Assembly: GCA_958496175.1 (NCBI GenBank)
Contig: OY292274.1
Span: 11,119,689-11,183,688 of the forward strand
DNA: 64,000 bases
Direction of reading: 5' to 3'
Origin: Sisyra terminalis
Taxonomy: Eukaryota > Arthropoda > Insecta > Neuroptera > Sisyridae
Within the stretch, counting starts at the first letter, position 1, and each line of letters starts with the position of its first letter. Positions 22,641 through 34,239 of the stretch are shown here, piece by piece. The notes under the pieces were generated by a model. The model did not search any database. It saw nothing but the letters and a program-made list of their open reading frames with translations, and was not told the origin of the DNA. A program made the translations under genes and the position numbers.

Positions 22641-23912
22641 TAGGGTGTCCGTTATTTCCCAAATTGATTTTTTTACAGCGATCACCCCCTGAATTTTTAG
22701 CTTAAGATATTCAAAAAAATTTTCAATACAATTAAACTATTAATTTATTGATTAAACCGTGCCGGAATCATGTTACTTTTACCATTTTAATAACATGGGA
22801 TTATTTGACTTTTGACTTTTATTTTTTTTTCTCAGAAACAAATGAATGCAAAGATTTAAAATTAAATTATTCTGACGTAAAATTTAACGTTCTACAAAAA
22901 AGGTGTCTTATGAATTTTCGATTAAGACACTCCATTAAAAGTTATTCAACATTTAACTTTTTAACGATAAATCAATCGACTATAGGGGTTCAATAAAAAT
23001 GATGTTGACAAGTTCTAAGAAATTTTTCATAGATGGCAGGTGAAAAAGTAATAATTTGAATTTTAATTGAACTTTTGTCGAAAGTCTCATTAATCAGTAT
23101 GAAATTCACTTCGTAGGTACAAAATATTGATTTAAGTACGAAAATTTATACTGGATATTAAAAATAAGATTTTTGAAATCTTATTTTGAAAATTGAACAG
23201 AAATTCAAAGAAAAATATTCGTGACGTAATGTCCAGATACGTATTTTGATTGCCAAGCAATCTTCCTCAGTGGTCATCAAGTAGTTTGGATCACTCCGTA
23301 ACTGCTTTATGATGATTTTTGTGAAAAGAGAGATCCAAACTAATTGATGACCAGTGAGGAAGATTTCTTGGCAATCGAAATACGTATCTGGGCAATACGC
23401 CACGAATATTTTTGTTTTAACTTTTGTTCAATTTTATGTTTATGGTATAATTTTTATATATTTTTATATTAAATTATACTACATAAATTGGACCGCAATA
23501 TATTCTATATATTCTATACACAGTTATCCTGGAATTTCACGACTATAGCGAATGCGGATCATATGTCACCCGTTTAAATTGTTAAAAAATGATTTTTTTG
23601 TTTAATGATCAGTTCAAGCCATAAAATTAACACCAATAACCATTGGCGCTCGAATGATAATAATTTTTATCTTCTCTTTCAATGATTTTATATTTAAAGA
23701 TAGTGAAAATGAGCAAAAAGTTGAAAATATTAGGCACAAGTTAAATGTTGAAAAACTTTTAATGGAGTCATTTAACCGAAAATTTGTTAGAGACCTTTTT
23801 TGTAGAGCGTTAAATTATACGTCAGAATATTTTGATCTTAAATCTTTTAATCCATTTGTTTCTGAGAAAAAAATTAAAAGTAAAAAGTCAAATAATTCCA
23901 TGTTATTTCTAT
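22641..23912 (+). mobile_element. Family B foldback element nested in C1 (copy B1)
   Basis: The left end is TTAGGGTGTCCGTTATTTCC. The left arm has GATTAAACCGTGCCGG and CCATTTTAATAACATGGG; the right arm (about 23650-23908) matches copy B2 and breaks off at CCATGTTATTT. About 150 bp of right arm and some 50 bp of element C are missing at that junction, judged against C2. A D-type segment is inserted near its centre. Confidence 0.6.
23185..23524 (+). mobile_element. Family D PLE-terminal palindrome nested in B1 (copy D1)
   Basis: Two inverted arms carry TATTCGTGACGTA...CAGATACGTA and its complement, and GATTGCCAAGCAATC or its complement. The right end is TATACACAGT at 23515-23524, as in D2. The left terminus is missing. 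The hammerhead core in the right arm has GTGAGGA in place of CTGAGGA. Confidence 0.6.
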
Positions 23913-23919
23913 GATGTAT

Positions 23920-24230
23920 TTCTATGATTGGCAAAAGAAAAAACGTATAGCTCGAAAAACGAATGATCCTTTAAAAACTGTTTTTCTTAATCCTATTGTG
24001 GAAGTTAAGTTTTTATCAGGTTCACGTAAATTGATGTATAAAAATGATTTCAGCAATGATTACACTGAAATTTATTTTCTTTTGAAAAAATTTAAAACTA
24101 CCGAACTTCCTCAAATAGATCATGAATTCCGGGTAATATCCTTAGATAAAAAAACAGTATTTTAAAGAAGTTATGTCCATTGATGCCAGACAACAGAAAA
24201 GTTTTTTGGGATTCCTTGAAATTGAATAAT
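23920..24230 (+). pseudogene. Unrecognised conserved ORF fragment of element C
   Basis: Encodes FYDWQKKKRIARKTNDPLKT, then a segment with LNPIVEVKFLSGSRKLMYKN, FSNDYTEIYFLLKKFKTTEL and PQIDHEFRVISLDKK. A one-base shift in an A-run near 24150 breaks the frame, after which KEVMSIDARQQ continues. The same protein is readable in C2 on the - strand (60120-60410) with its own stop. Two independently broken copies imply an ancestral protein, presumably of the transposon. I do not recognise the family. Confidence 0.5.
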
Positions 24231-24626
24231 AAGTCTAAAGACTTAATTTTATAAAATGTTTTTAATAAATAAAATTAGAAACTGTCCTAAATACTTCTTT
24301 TCCATTCACAAACTTTGTTCTACTAATTTGCTGCACTAATCTCAAATAAATAACCAAGTAAATGCACTTACTGTATTTTTCAATTGGTTAAATATAAATT
24401 TTTTTATGATCCGACAACTTTTAACCTAGTAAGTGCAATAAATATCACAATCTTAGTAAAAATGATATATATTTTTTTAACATGTTGTCATCCTAAACTA
24501 TTACAATAACCAACAGTTAATTCGTCATTAAAAATATCATTTTGTGCGGCTACAAAAAAATAGGTTTTATTGATTCCCTGGAAAATGTAATTTTTGTCCT
24601 TTACTGTGTTTTGAAATTGTGCAGCC

Positions 24627-26420
24627 CAATATTGTATGCAGTTTTTAAACTTATGCACCTTAAATATATAATATTATCAGAAAAGGAAGTGAATTTTACT
24701 CTTTAGTACTTAAAAAATTGTATTTACTTGTGTAAAACAAATATATATATCCAAAAACTTATTTTTATGTTTTTCAATATAAATTTCAAATCAATATCTT
24801 ACTCTTTCAACAATGATCTTGAAAAATTCTTCACGTAATCCTTAAAGTCCTGACAATTGATTGCACTTACATTAAATGTCAGGAAAAAAGGTAAATAGAG
24901 AAATGACTCACCTGAAACAAAGAGAAAATGATCTTGAAATCGACAATGCATGAAATTAGAATTGAAATGAATGACATTCTTTCAAGCGAAATAAAAAAGC
25001 TCCTTGTTATGGAAGTTATTGCAACTTCTCTACTAGAACTCGTCGTTACGTGTTCCGTTACAGCGTCATTTAATTGCAATTTGCATGAGAAATATGTTAT
25101 CGTTAACTTGAGTAATACTGTTTAGACAATTGATACTACTATCTTGTTAAGCTTATTATTATGGGCCTTGTGTTGCATCAAAAGATGCAAATAATTAAAT
25201 TTACGAATTTATTTGGTTGCATCTATTCATTTTTGCATAATGGGTGTATCATGAATTTTAATTGTTGCTTAAATGCATTTCCAAAAAATAAAAAAAAGAG
25301 AGAGTTTATTTTCACATGAAGAGCATTTAAAACCGTTCTTCGACGATTTGATTTTTGTTGTTAATTAACATAATTAATGAAAATCAGTTCAAGGACTTTT
25401 TGTTAGATGTTAAATTTTCATTTAACTGATGCTACTTTTCTTATGATAGCGTCATTAGTTACGAAATTGATGACTTCATAAGCTATCGATTTCCAATTAA
25501 TTTAAACATTACATATTTTTAATTGGAGAATTCATCGCATATTACTTAATTTTTTTCTTGTGCAATATTAATAATGTTTGTTCGAGAGATTCTTCTTGTA
25601 CTTGCTTTGTAATAAGGGTTGGAAAAAATTATATATACATTTTGATTACCATGTATTTGTTGTGGCAGCACAAGTAAATTCTATTAGCTGTTTCCATGTT
25701 TACGGTAACAATTTCTCATTAAGCTACAACATAAATGTATTGGTATCCACTACCAGTCTCAATAAAATTTAATGAAATTTTCTGCATTTTTATTGAATTA
25801 AAAGTCATTCAGTTTTTAAATAAAAGCATTTTATCAGGAATTCAGTATGAAATAAAATATTAATAAAATATTGGATTTTGCAGAATTGTGCCATTATGTT
25901 CATTATTAAAAAAATTTTCACGATTTTTTTTAATTAAAATATTCGATCATCAATAGTCCTATGTTCAAACAACGTTGAAAATTCACCTAAGTAATACAAA
26001 TGTTCATTAGTAAACACATTGATTACCCACTATCTTTTTTCCGTCAAGCTCAATTTACTATTATTCTTTCGTGCAGATTCTAATTGACGAATTTATTTTA
26101 TCGTTGAGAAGTTTTTTTCTTCATTTAAGAGAAAGAATAAGCGAAAACCTTTTAATTAGTAATACTTTAATCAAATTGGATGGTTGTATAATTTTAAATG
26201 GTTAAAACTAGTGGAATTTAAGTAGAGCTTTTCTCTTTGTAGACAAGAAAGGTTTTTGAATAAAAAGAATTATTAATATAAGCCAAATGATTCAAATAGG
26301 TGGTTTAATGTTAAAAAATCAATACGAAGAGATTTTTAAAAATAATTCCAACAAAATAATCTAAAAGTATATAGAAACTGATTTATTTAAAAATAATTTT
26401 TTTGATTGGCTCCTAATACT
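24627..26420. other. AT-rich intergenic DNA, nothing recognised
   Basis: No gene or repeat supported. Overlapping ORFs on both strands at 24879-25125 are short and show no motif. Confidence 0.45.
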
Positions 26421-27764
26421 AAAGGTTCTCGCCAGATAAGATGGTCTAAAATGCCCCCATTGCAATCGGGCTAAATTTTTTTCTGAAAATACCTTACAGT
26501 ATGGACAACATCTCAGCCAAGTTTCAACTCTAAAATATGCCGCGTTTTTGTGTTAAAAATATTTCTTTTTTCAAAATCAATATTCTATGAAACTGTTTGA
26601 TAATACCGAAAAAAGTGCTTATGAGTTTCAAGATATCACTAAGTAGTAATCTGAGAAAAATTCGTTCATGAATCAGATCGATCGATCATTGTTTAAAAGT
26701 ACGATTTATTTTTTCAAAAAAATTTTTTTTATGCCAAAATCGTTTGGTACACCTTAATTTTTTTTCTATATAATCCTCTATCATCGTTCTACAGTATATG
26801 ATTTTTTTGGATTTTTCAAAATATTAGATAATAATTAAAAAAAATAATTATTCTTTAATTTTTTTTTTGTGAGCTTTAAACTTTTTTTTAAAATCATTTA
26901 TACCATCACGTAATTTTTTGTATATCATCTTCTAGTCTCAGTTTACTAAATATATTTTTTTCGTATTTTTAAAAATGTTAGATATAGGTTACAAAAATTA
27001 ACCGTATTTTATAATTCAGACTTTCAGCACTTACGTACTTAGTTTTTTTTTCCAAAGTCATTATTCATCCCCTTTGTCATCAACATTTATTTTATACATT
27101 TTCTAAGTAACATTAAAATATTTTTATTTCATTTAACAATTACTTTAGAGAAAAAAACTAAGTACGTAAGGGCTGAAAAACTGAATTTAAAAAAAAAAAA
27201 AATTCTATTCATTTACTAACATTTTTAAAAATACGCATAAATTATATTTAGTAAACTGAGACAAGGGGATGATGTACAAAAAATTACGTGATGGTACTAA
27301 AAGATTTTAACACACAAAAAAATGTTTAAAAAATGCTTCTTTTTTTTAAATATTATCTAATATTTTTAAAAATATAAAAAAATTATATATTGTAAAATGA
27401 TGATAGAGGATTATACAGAAAAAAAAGTAAGGTGTACCAAACGATTTTGGCATAAATAAAAAATTTTTGAAAAAATAAATCGTATTTTTAACAATGATCG
27501 ATCGATCTGATTCATGAACGAATTTTTCTCGGAGTACTACTTAGTGGTATCTTGAAACTCAAGCACTTTTTTCGGTATTTTCAAACAGTTTCAGAGAATA
27601 TTGAATTTGAAAAAAAATATTTTTATTTTTATAACAAAAACGCGTCATACTTTAGAGTTGAAACTTGGCTGAGATGTTGTCCATACTGTTGGGTATTTTC
27701 AGAAATAAAATTAGCACGATTGGAATGGGAGCATTTTAGACCATCTTATCTGGCGAGGGCCTTT
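26421..27764. mobile_element. Family E palindromic element, copy E1, complete
   Basis: A 1344-bp inverted repeat. The left end is AAAGGTTCTCGCCAGATAAG and the right end CTTATCTGGCGAGGGCCTTT. Each arm contains ATGGTCTAAAATGCCCCCA, AAACTTGGCTGAGATGTTGT, a CGCGTTTTTGTGT segment, GATCGATCGATC and a CAAACGATTTTGGC segment, in mirrored order. It centres near 27070. The small ORF at 27552-27782 is arm sequence. No transposase. Confidence 0.75.
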
Positions 27765-28254
27765 ATGTATGAAAAATTTTAAACGAGTTTATTAAATTAA
27801 CAAAAAAATCTTTGTTATAAGTATTATATAGAAGTAAAAAAGGAATTATGGATAATCTAAATCAAAAATTACACTAATAGAAACCAATAGTAATGTATGA
27901 AAATTTTAAAAAATGTTGGAAACATCAATGCGTGGTAAATATGGAAACAAATTCAAAATGGATCATAATTTAGAAGATAAAAAAATTCAAATGTGTAGCT
28001 TTTCCTTAAAATGAATTAAATTGAATATTGTATTGGAGAAAAAAATTAAAAACAGAACCATCAGAAATCAAGTTTTTTTAAGTTTGCAAATTGGTGCGAG
28101 AAGTTCAAATTCTGACCTTAAAACTTATTGCATTACAACTTCAAGATTGAAGAACTGAAATTTGAGATCAAGAAATTTTTTATACCGAATCCATTCCATT
28201 TCGTTTGATATTTAGAGAATTGAATGACAATGAAATTAACGGTGAGTGATGGTA
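27765..28254. other. AT-rich DNA, nothing recognised
   Basis: No feature supported between element E1 and the ORF-like segment before CPR3. Confidence 0.4.
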
Positions 28255-28488
28255 ATGCCGCCGATTCGCAGTCAACGATTAATCAAATTGGCCAAGTTTT
28301 TTTCCTCCATTGAGCCATAGTAGGGGTCGATTAAACAACTGCAAATATTGGGCTTTGACATTTTACCAATGAAGGGCGTGCCCGGTGGTAATGTTCTTAA
28401 AAAAGAGATAATAAAGCGGCTGAAGGTTGTTGCTGAAGACGAAGAGCCAATACATATTGTACACGTAAATGTTAGTAAAATAATGTAA
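28255..28488 (+). pseudogene. Unrecognised 78-codon frame with two adjacent stops
   Basis: From ATG 28255 the frame reads MPPIRSQRLIKLAKFFSSIE then P, two consecutive TAG codons (28318-28323), then 55 codons including SIKQLQILGFDILPMKGVPG and KKEIIKRLKVVAEDEEPIHI, ending in TAA at 28486-28488. The composition is protein-like and clearly less AT-rich than its flanks. It may be an old gene or retrocopy fragment. I cannot name the family. It lies only about 40 bases upstream of the CPR3 TATA box. Confidence 0.35.
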
Positions 28489-28505
28489 CTTACGAGAGTA
28501 GTGAT

Positions 28506-28532
28506 GGGGAAGGACACTCTTCGGGTATAAAA
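28506..28532 (+). promoter_or_regulatory. CPR3 core promoter
   Basis: TATAAAA lies at 28526-28532, 73 bases before the CPR3 ATG. GGGGAAGG at 28506-28513 also occurs before CPR4, though at a different distance from its TATA, so that similarity is weak. Confidence 0.65.
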
Positions 28533-28598
28533 TCCGGAGCGTTTACTTGGACGGTATCATTTGATCATTTGAGTGATTAACCGAACATTTCTCTTAAA

Positions 28599-29358
28599 AT
28601 GGCTTTCAAGGTATAAAGCTCTTTTGTGGTGATCAAATTATTTTTGCTTATAATTTTTTTCATTTTTTTTACAGTTTGTTGTCTTTGTTGCCTGTTTGGC
28701 CGTTGCCCGTGCTGGATTTATTCCAGCTGCACCTTCAGTAGCTTATGCTGCTCCAGCTGCTCCCTTGGCCTATGCCCATGGTCCAGCTTTCGCTAAAGTA
28801 GCCGCTCCTGCTGCGTATGCCGCTCCAGCTGTTGCCCACTACGCTCATGCCGCTCCAGTTGTCGCTAAAGTTGCCGCCCCAGTTGTCGCCAAGACCGTTG
28901 TTGCTGAAGAATACGACCCCAACCCTCAATACAGCTACGCTTATGATGTCCAAGACGCTTTGACCGGAGACTCCAAGAGCCAACACGAATCTCGCAACGG
29001 AGATGTTGTCCAAGGACAATACAGTTTGATCGATGCTGATGGAACCCGACGCACCGTTGACTACACTGCTGACCCCGTTAATGGATTTAACGCTGTTGTC
29101 AGCAAAGAACCCGCCGCCGTTGCCGTCAAAGCCGTAGCTGCTGCTCCAGTTGTCGCCAAAGTTGCTGCCCCAGTCGCTTATGCCGCCCCAGCTGTTGCCC
29201 ACTACGCCCATGCTGCTCCAGTTGTCGCTAAAGTCGCTACTCCAGTCGCCTATGCCGCCCCAGCTGTAGCTCACTACGCTCATGCCGCCCCAGTCGCCTA
29301 CGCCGCTGCTCCAGCCTACGCTAAAGTTCATGCTCCAGCTGCCGCCTATTACCACTAA
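28599..29358 (+). CDS. CPR3: RR-2 cuticular protein (two exons)
   Basis: Chitin-binding cuticle protein of 231 aa. Exon 1 is 28599-28610 (MAFK), the intron is 28611-28674 (GT...ACAG), and exon 2 is 28675-29358. The signal peptide [17 protein letters not shown] ends near residue 17. Repeats of [20 protein letters not shown] precede the RR-2 domain at about 82-149 ([59 protein letters not shown]). More His-rich AHYAHAAP repeats follow, ending in AAAYYH. The His-Tyr-Ala repeats are of the kind expected in cuticle proteins cross-linked by quinones (family knowledge). The RR-2 coding DNA is almost identical to CPR4 over about 130 bases. Confidence 0.95.
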
Positions 29359-29408
29359 TTTGATGAGAAATTCTACTATTTATTACCCGGCTGTTTTTAA
29401 TTTATATG

Positions 29409-29414
29409 AATAAA
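29409..29414 (+). terminator. CPR3 polyadenylation signal
   Basis: AATAAA lies 51 bases after the stop codon. Confidence 0.75.
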
Positions 29415-30089
29415 CAAATTTAAAATTTTTAATTTTTTTTCTTTACTTCAATTGCTTTAAACATACCTGATATTTAAAAAGTTTTAAAGAGTTTTTAGCT
29501 TTTCTTTTTGGTCTTAGCTAAAAGCAATCCTGAATACATTTTTAAAATCGAATAACAATTCGTTGTGAATTTTGAGGTTCAACAGTCGAATTTCAGCGAC
29601 AATCGATCGTATTTCCCAAAGGTTCTGCATGGTGTACCTTTAAACTTTTTACATGGATAAAATCAATGATCTACATTTCACCAAAGAAAACGCCAACTTT
29701 TTCATAACTTTGCCATGAAGAAGTAGTCTTAATTTTTTTAACAATTTAAATTCTTGATTTTCATTGCCACTCTTTCTCAGCCTTTTTTCAAGTATTTTTT
29801 TTTTTTATTTGAATGGTGTAGGTACTTTTTGGAATATTTTTTTCGATATTCTTTTGCTTCTGCCAGTATAAATACGCGCAATCTTTTCACGTATTATCAA
29901 TTTCGAAAACAGTTTCGCAAAATTATCCCAAAAATATCCCATTTGTCACTACGTTAATTACAAAAGAAAAGCATGGTAACATATATCAATAAACATTCAA
30001 TGATTGTATAGGCGAAGAACTGGTTTCTATAATTTAGGATTACTCATTTTCACCACCGACTTCGTGGTCTAAAAAATTAAACTAAAAAA
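29415..30089. other. AT-rich intergenic DNA, nothing recognised
   Basis: No gene or repeat supported downstream of CPR3. Confidence 0.4.
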
Positions 30090-30612
30090 TTATATTTAGT
30101 AAGCTGAGATGAGGGGATGATGTACAAAAAATTACGTGAAGGTACTAAAATATTTTAGCACACAAAAAAAAGTTTAAAGAATACTTCTTTTTTTTTAACA
30201 ATTATCTAATATTTTTAAAATCTAAAAAAAATATAAATTGTAGAATGATGATAGAAGATTATATAGAAAAAAAACTAAGGTGTACCAAACGATTTTGGCT
30301 ACAAAAAGTTTTTGGAAAAATAAATCGTATTTTTAACAATGATAGATCGATCTGATTCATGAACGAATTTTTCTCGGAGTACTATTTAGTGATATCTCAA
30401 AACTCATAAGCACTTTTTTCGGTATTATTAAACAGTTTCAGAGAATATTGATTTTGAAATAAAAAATATTTTTATTTTTTACACAAAAACGCGTCATACT
30501 TTAAAGTTGAAACTTGGCCTAGACGTTGTCCATATTAAGGTATTGTCAGAAAAAAAAATTAGCCCGATTGCAATGGGGGCATTTTAGACCATCTTATCTG
30601 GCGAGGGCCTTT
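30090..30612. mobile_element. Family E element, right arm only (copy E2)
   Basis: Matches the right half of E1 from TTTAGTAAGCTGAGATGAGG to the terminus CTTATCTGGCGAGGGCCTTT at 30593-30612. The left arm is absent. Confidence 0.7.
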
Positions 30613-32352
30613 GAGCTAATGGTAAATTTAGAAGAACAGCTTTGCCAGTACCTTCTGGAGCACCGAAAAAAAACAACCTTCGTCATTTTTAATTTTCAAG
30701 AAATGTTTTTTCAAAGACATATCATGGTTCGGATTTTAAAAGTGAAACTTTTCACGTAATAAAAAAGCATTTTCGCAATCTAGTGCTTGCACTAGCTTCC
30801 TCAATTCTTTGTGGTCTGCACATTTCAAAAATCAGATAAATATTTTCCATAAACAGTTATCCCTTAGTGTTCAACCTTAGTTGAACAACATTGTTAATTA
30901 AATGATTGCATATAAAATTTCGATTTCCTGTAATGTGTGTAAAATATCGTACATCATATTACTTTTTTTTCATCTTTTCCATAATATTTGAAGGTCTGAA
31001 AGCTCATATTTCAATATTAAACAAAATTACTATAAAGCATATTGAAAGTAATTTACATGGATTTTTTTTTAAATTCTTGTCAAATTAAAATTTAGAGTGA
31101 TTTGCATTCCTAGTAGAATGCTCTTTGAAAAACTCACAAATTTAATATTGTTTAAAGATCAGATTACATTAGTTTTTAAATAAAGATCTAAATTGTCTTA
31201 TGGCTTTGTTGAAATGGATAGAATACACATAACAGCTAAGAACAGATTTATTCGTAAGTTATTTTTCTATATTTCTAAAATGATTTTGACATTATATTTG
31301 ATTAAATTTTTAACAAGTTTTGTTTGTTAAACTATTATATTACATAAAGTCCTAATTTTAATGAAGTCATATAAAATTAATAAATTTTTTTAGAAATATA
31401 TTCTGGTTCAAATCTCAGAGAAATCAAAAGCAAGGGCAGCAAGTGGTATTTGAGTCTTTTAGAATGTCATTAAAATTTGAGATCCAAATGAAATTTGAAG
31501 AAGTTACGAAGAAGCAGTAGCAAGTTGGAGATATATGTATAAACATTATAAATCATACGTTACAATTTCAAGAAAATAGAAGAACCCACGTCGTGCTGTT
31601 TTTCTCAGACTTTTACATTCTGTGAGTTGTGGAATGCATGCGATTTTTTTTTTGATGGTTTCGAAATAACAATTATAGCATTAAATTTTGATTAATTTGT
31701 TTTTATTTAGGTAAAATTAACATTTAAATTATGTACCACATATTTGATTAGGGTAAATAATGTTATTTTTATTTAATTTCAATCAATAACTAAAAACGAA
31801 AGTTTATTTCTTTTTACAATTTTTTTTTTCAATTTTTTAGATTTAATACTATTGAAACTATTGAACTATGAAATATTGTTATCTCAACAAAATTATTCAT
31901 CCTTTGGAAAACTTAAAATATGAAAGCTTTAAATTTATAGGTGATTTCAAATTCAAAAGCTTTACAGTTAAATATTTAAATATTTCAGTTAAATAAATAG
32001 TACAAAACTGTATTTAAAAATAAGAAATAGTATTGAGTTGATCGTATGAAAATACTCAATACAAAAAATAAGTCCTTATTTCTAGTTTACAAATTTAAAT
32101 ATCATATGATACCAATGTTAAAATATGTTTTATTCTTTCGTTAAATAAATACATGTTTAAGTGCTTGAATTTTTAAAGGAAATGACTATGAATGAGTTTT
32201 AATTTAGACACTCTTTTGAACTATTTATTTCCAAAAAATGAAGAATTTTCAAACCTAAGATCAAATAAAATTTAAATAGCACTAATATTTTTCTTCTTTG
32301 ATATAAAAAATTGATTCATTGGCTTGGTACCGGAAAAACATTTATGAATATT
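30613..32352. other. AT-rich intergenic DNA, nothing recognised
   Basis: No gene, RNA or repeat supported. Confidence 0.45.
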
Positions 32353-33420
32353 AATTGTTCTCATTTTCTGGATACTTAATATTCGATATTTTTATAAAAA
32401 ATTTTCGTACAAGGTTTCGCCACTTTCGCCACTTTCGCAGCTTTCTCAAATAAATCCTCTGATGTCGTCCAAGAAATCTTTAATCAATACATTAACATTG
32501 CTGGTATTCTTATCCATGGTTATTATACATTAGACTAAAAATATTGTTGAAAATGACAAAAAAGAAATCCTGTGAAAGTTTAAGCTATTAATATTAAGAG
32601 GTACCGCATCGGAAATTTCGATTTTCCATTTTAATAACATGGGAACAATATTCTCTTGCATTTTGGAATTTTATAGCTCACGTTGGTGACAATATTTCGG
32701 AATGATCAAGGTATATTCTTGTAGAAAATTGAACGCTCTACAAAAAAGGTATCTACACAAGTTTTTGATATATTTTTTCCTTCAAAAGTTATTCGAGGTC
32801 AAAGTTGAACTAAAGAGAAATTTCAATATTTTTTCAATTTTTTGACGCAACAATCAATTTTATGAGAAAATTTTATAGGACATTTTTTGTAGAGCACTTT
32901 TCTTTCTATAACTTATCTCTATAAAAGTATTTGATATTTTTCGCAGATCCTTCGTTATTTGCATTAAACTGAAAATTCCTGAATTATAATATTTTAACAT
33001 AGTTTTTTTTTTATTTTAATTACATAACTTAGGACCTGTGAAAAATATCAAAAACTATTATAGAGATAAGTTATAGAAAAAAAAAGTGCTCTACAAAAAA
33101 TGTTCTTTAATATTTTTTTTATATAAAATTGATGGTTGCGTCAAAAAAATGAAAAATTAATAAAATTTCTCTTTAATTCAACTTGGACCTCGAATAACTT
33201 TTGAATGAATAAATATATCAAAAACTTGTAAGACCACCTTTTTTGTAGATCGTTCAATTTTCTACAAGCGTTTATCTTGGTCATTCCGATTTATCGTTAC
33301 CAACGTAAGCTATAAAACGTTCAAAAATTGTACGAAAAATTTAATAAAAGCATCGAATATTAAGTATCCAGAAAATGAGAATCAATAATGTATAATAACC
33401 ATGGATTAGAATACCAGCGA
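32353..33420. mobile_element. Family A element, copy A5, right-truncated, with rearranged inverted flanks
   Basis: The element begins TAGACTAAAA at 32531, holds both arms, and stops near 33318 inside the right arm. Its flanks are inverted copies of each other. CTCATTTTCTGGATACTTAA at about 32361 matches the complement of 33363-33380. CCATGGTTATTATACATT (32513-32530) matches the complement of 33388-33406. The two flank segments are not in mirror order, so this is not a simple outer hairpin. Confidence 0.65.
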
Positions 33421-34239
33421 CATTTATAAAACGTTTTAAGTCATTAGATTTCAAATTTTCACTAATTTTTATTAAAAAATATCCTGTTAAAACAGCTGTA
33501 GATGTATTTTACAACCTTAGATAACTTTGCAACAAAAATTTCAAATCGACATATCCTAACGGTTGAGGTTATCAATTTTAATCACAAAATCAATAAACCA
33601 GTTATCAATCAATCATCTCATATTTTTAAATTCTTAGAAGATAATTGAAAAAAAATATTTCTTAAAAATATTTTCTTTGTGAATTGAAATACTCACCATT
33701 TCAGTAACCAAAATTTACAGCTATTATTTAATATTTAACTTAAAATATATCCAAAATAAAGTTCACATTTAACTCTGTTTGGTCTATTTACAGTAACAAA
33801 TTATTTTATTTTTAAGCTTGCTACAGGATAAAACTTAAGCAGCTTATAGAATTTGTGGGAACTCAGAAAATGTTCCCATCAAAGACTAAAGAGAGGATAT
33901 TATGAATTACAAGCTGCATCATAGATAACGCGTCCATCTTTTCTCGAAAATTATTATCGATAATAAACCAAGTAAATGTTTCAAATTTTTACCTTCAAAA
34001 TTCCCATAAGTAGAAGTAATTAATTTTAAAAAAAGTATTGAATTTTGTAGGATATCAACCGCTAATTGATCAATCAATTTTTGCTTTTATTTAATTAATT
34101 TTTACTTTATTTTTTTCAAGTTAAGACACAAATAATTTTTTGTCTTTTCAATTTATCTTCTTGCTCTTTTAATTGTGGTTTTATATTTCCTGTGAGTGCA
34201 TTGTGGATTTGAATTTAAACGCATAAAACATATGTAAAT
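33421..34239. other. AT-rich intergenic DNA, nothing recognised
   Basis: No feature supported. Confidence 0.4.

Larger units (their letters stand above)
22308..24626 (+). mobile_element. Family C DNA transposon-like element, interrupted copy C1
   Basis: Ends are inverted repeats: GGCTGCCCAATTTCAAAACA at the left and its near complement at the right (TTTTGAAATTGTGCAGCC). Homology with copy C2 (59719-60829, opposite orientation) continues a little beyond these ends, so the true termini may be 10-20 bases further out. Just inside the left end are spaced direct repeats around ACCTAGTAAGT and CAAAGTAA. It carries a conserved ORF piece at about 23920-24230. A family-B element sits inside it. The superfamily is not known. 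Confidence 0.65.

Noticed and set aside
31400..31430. GGTTCAAATCTC, considered as a tRNA T-arm
   Set aside because: No matching acceptor, D or anticodon arms around it.
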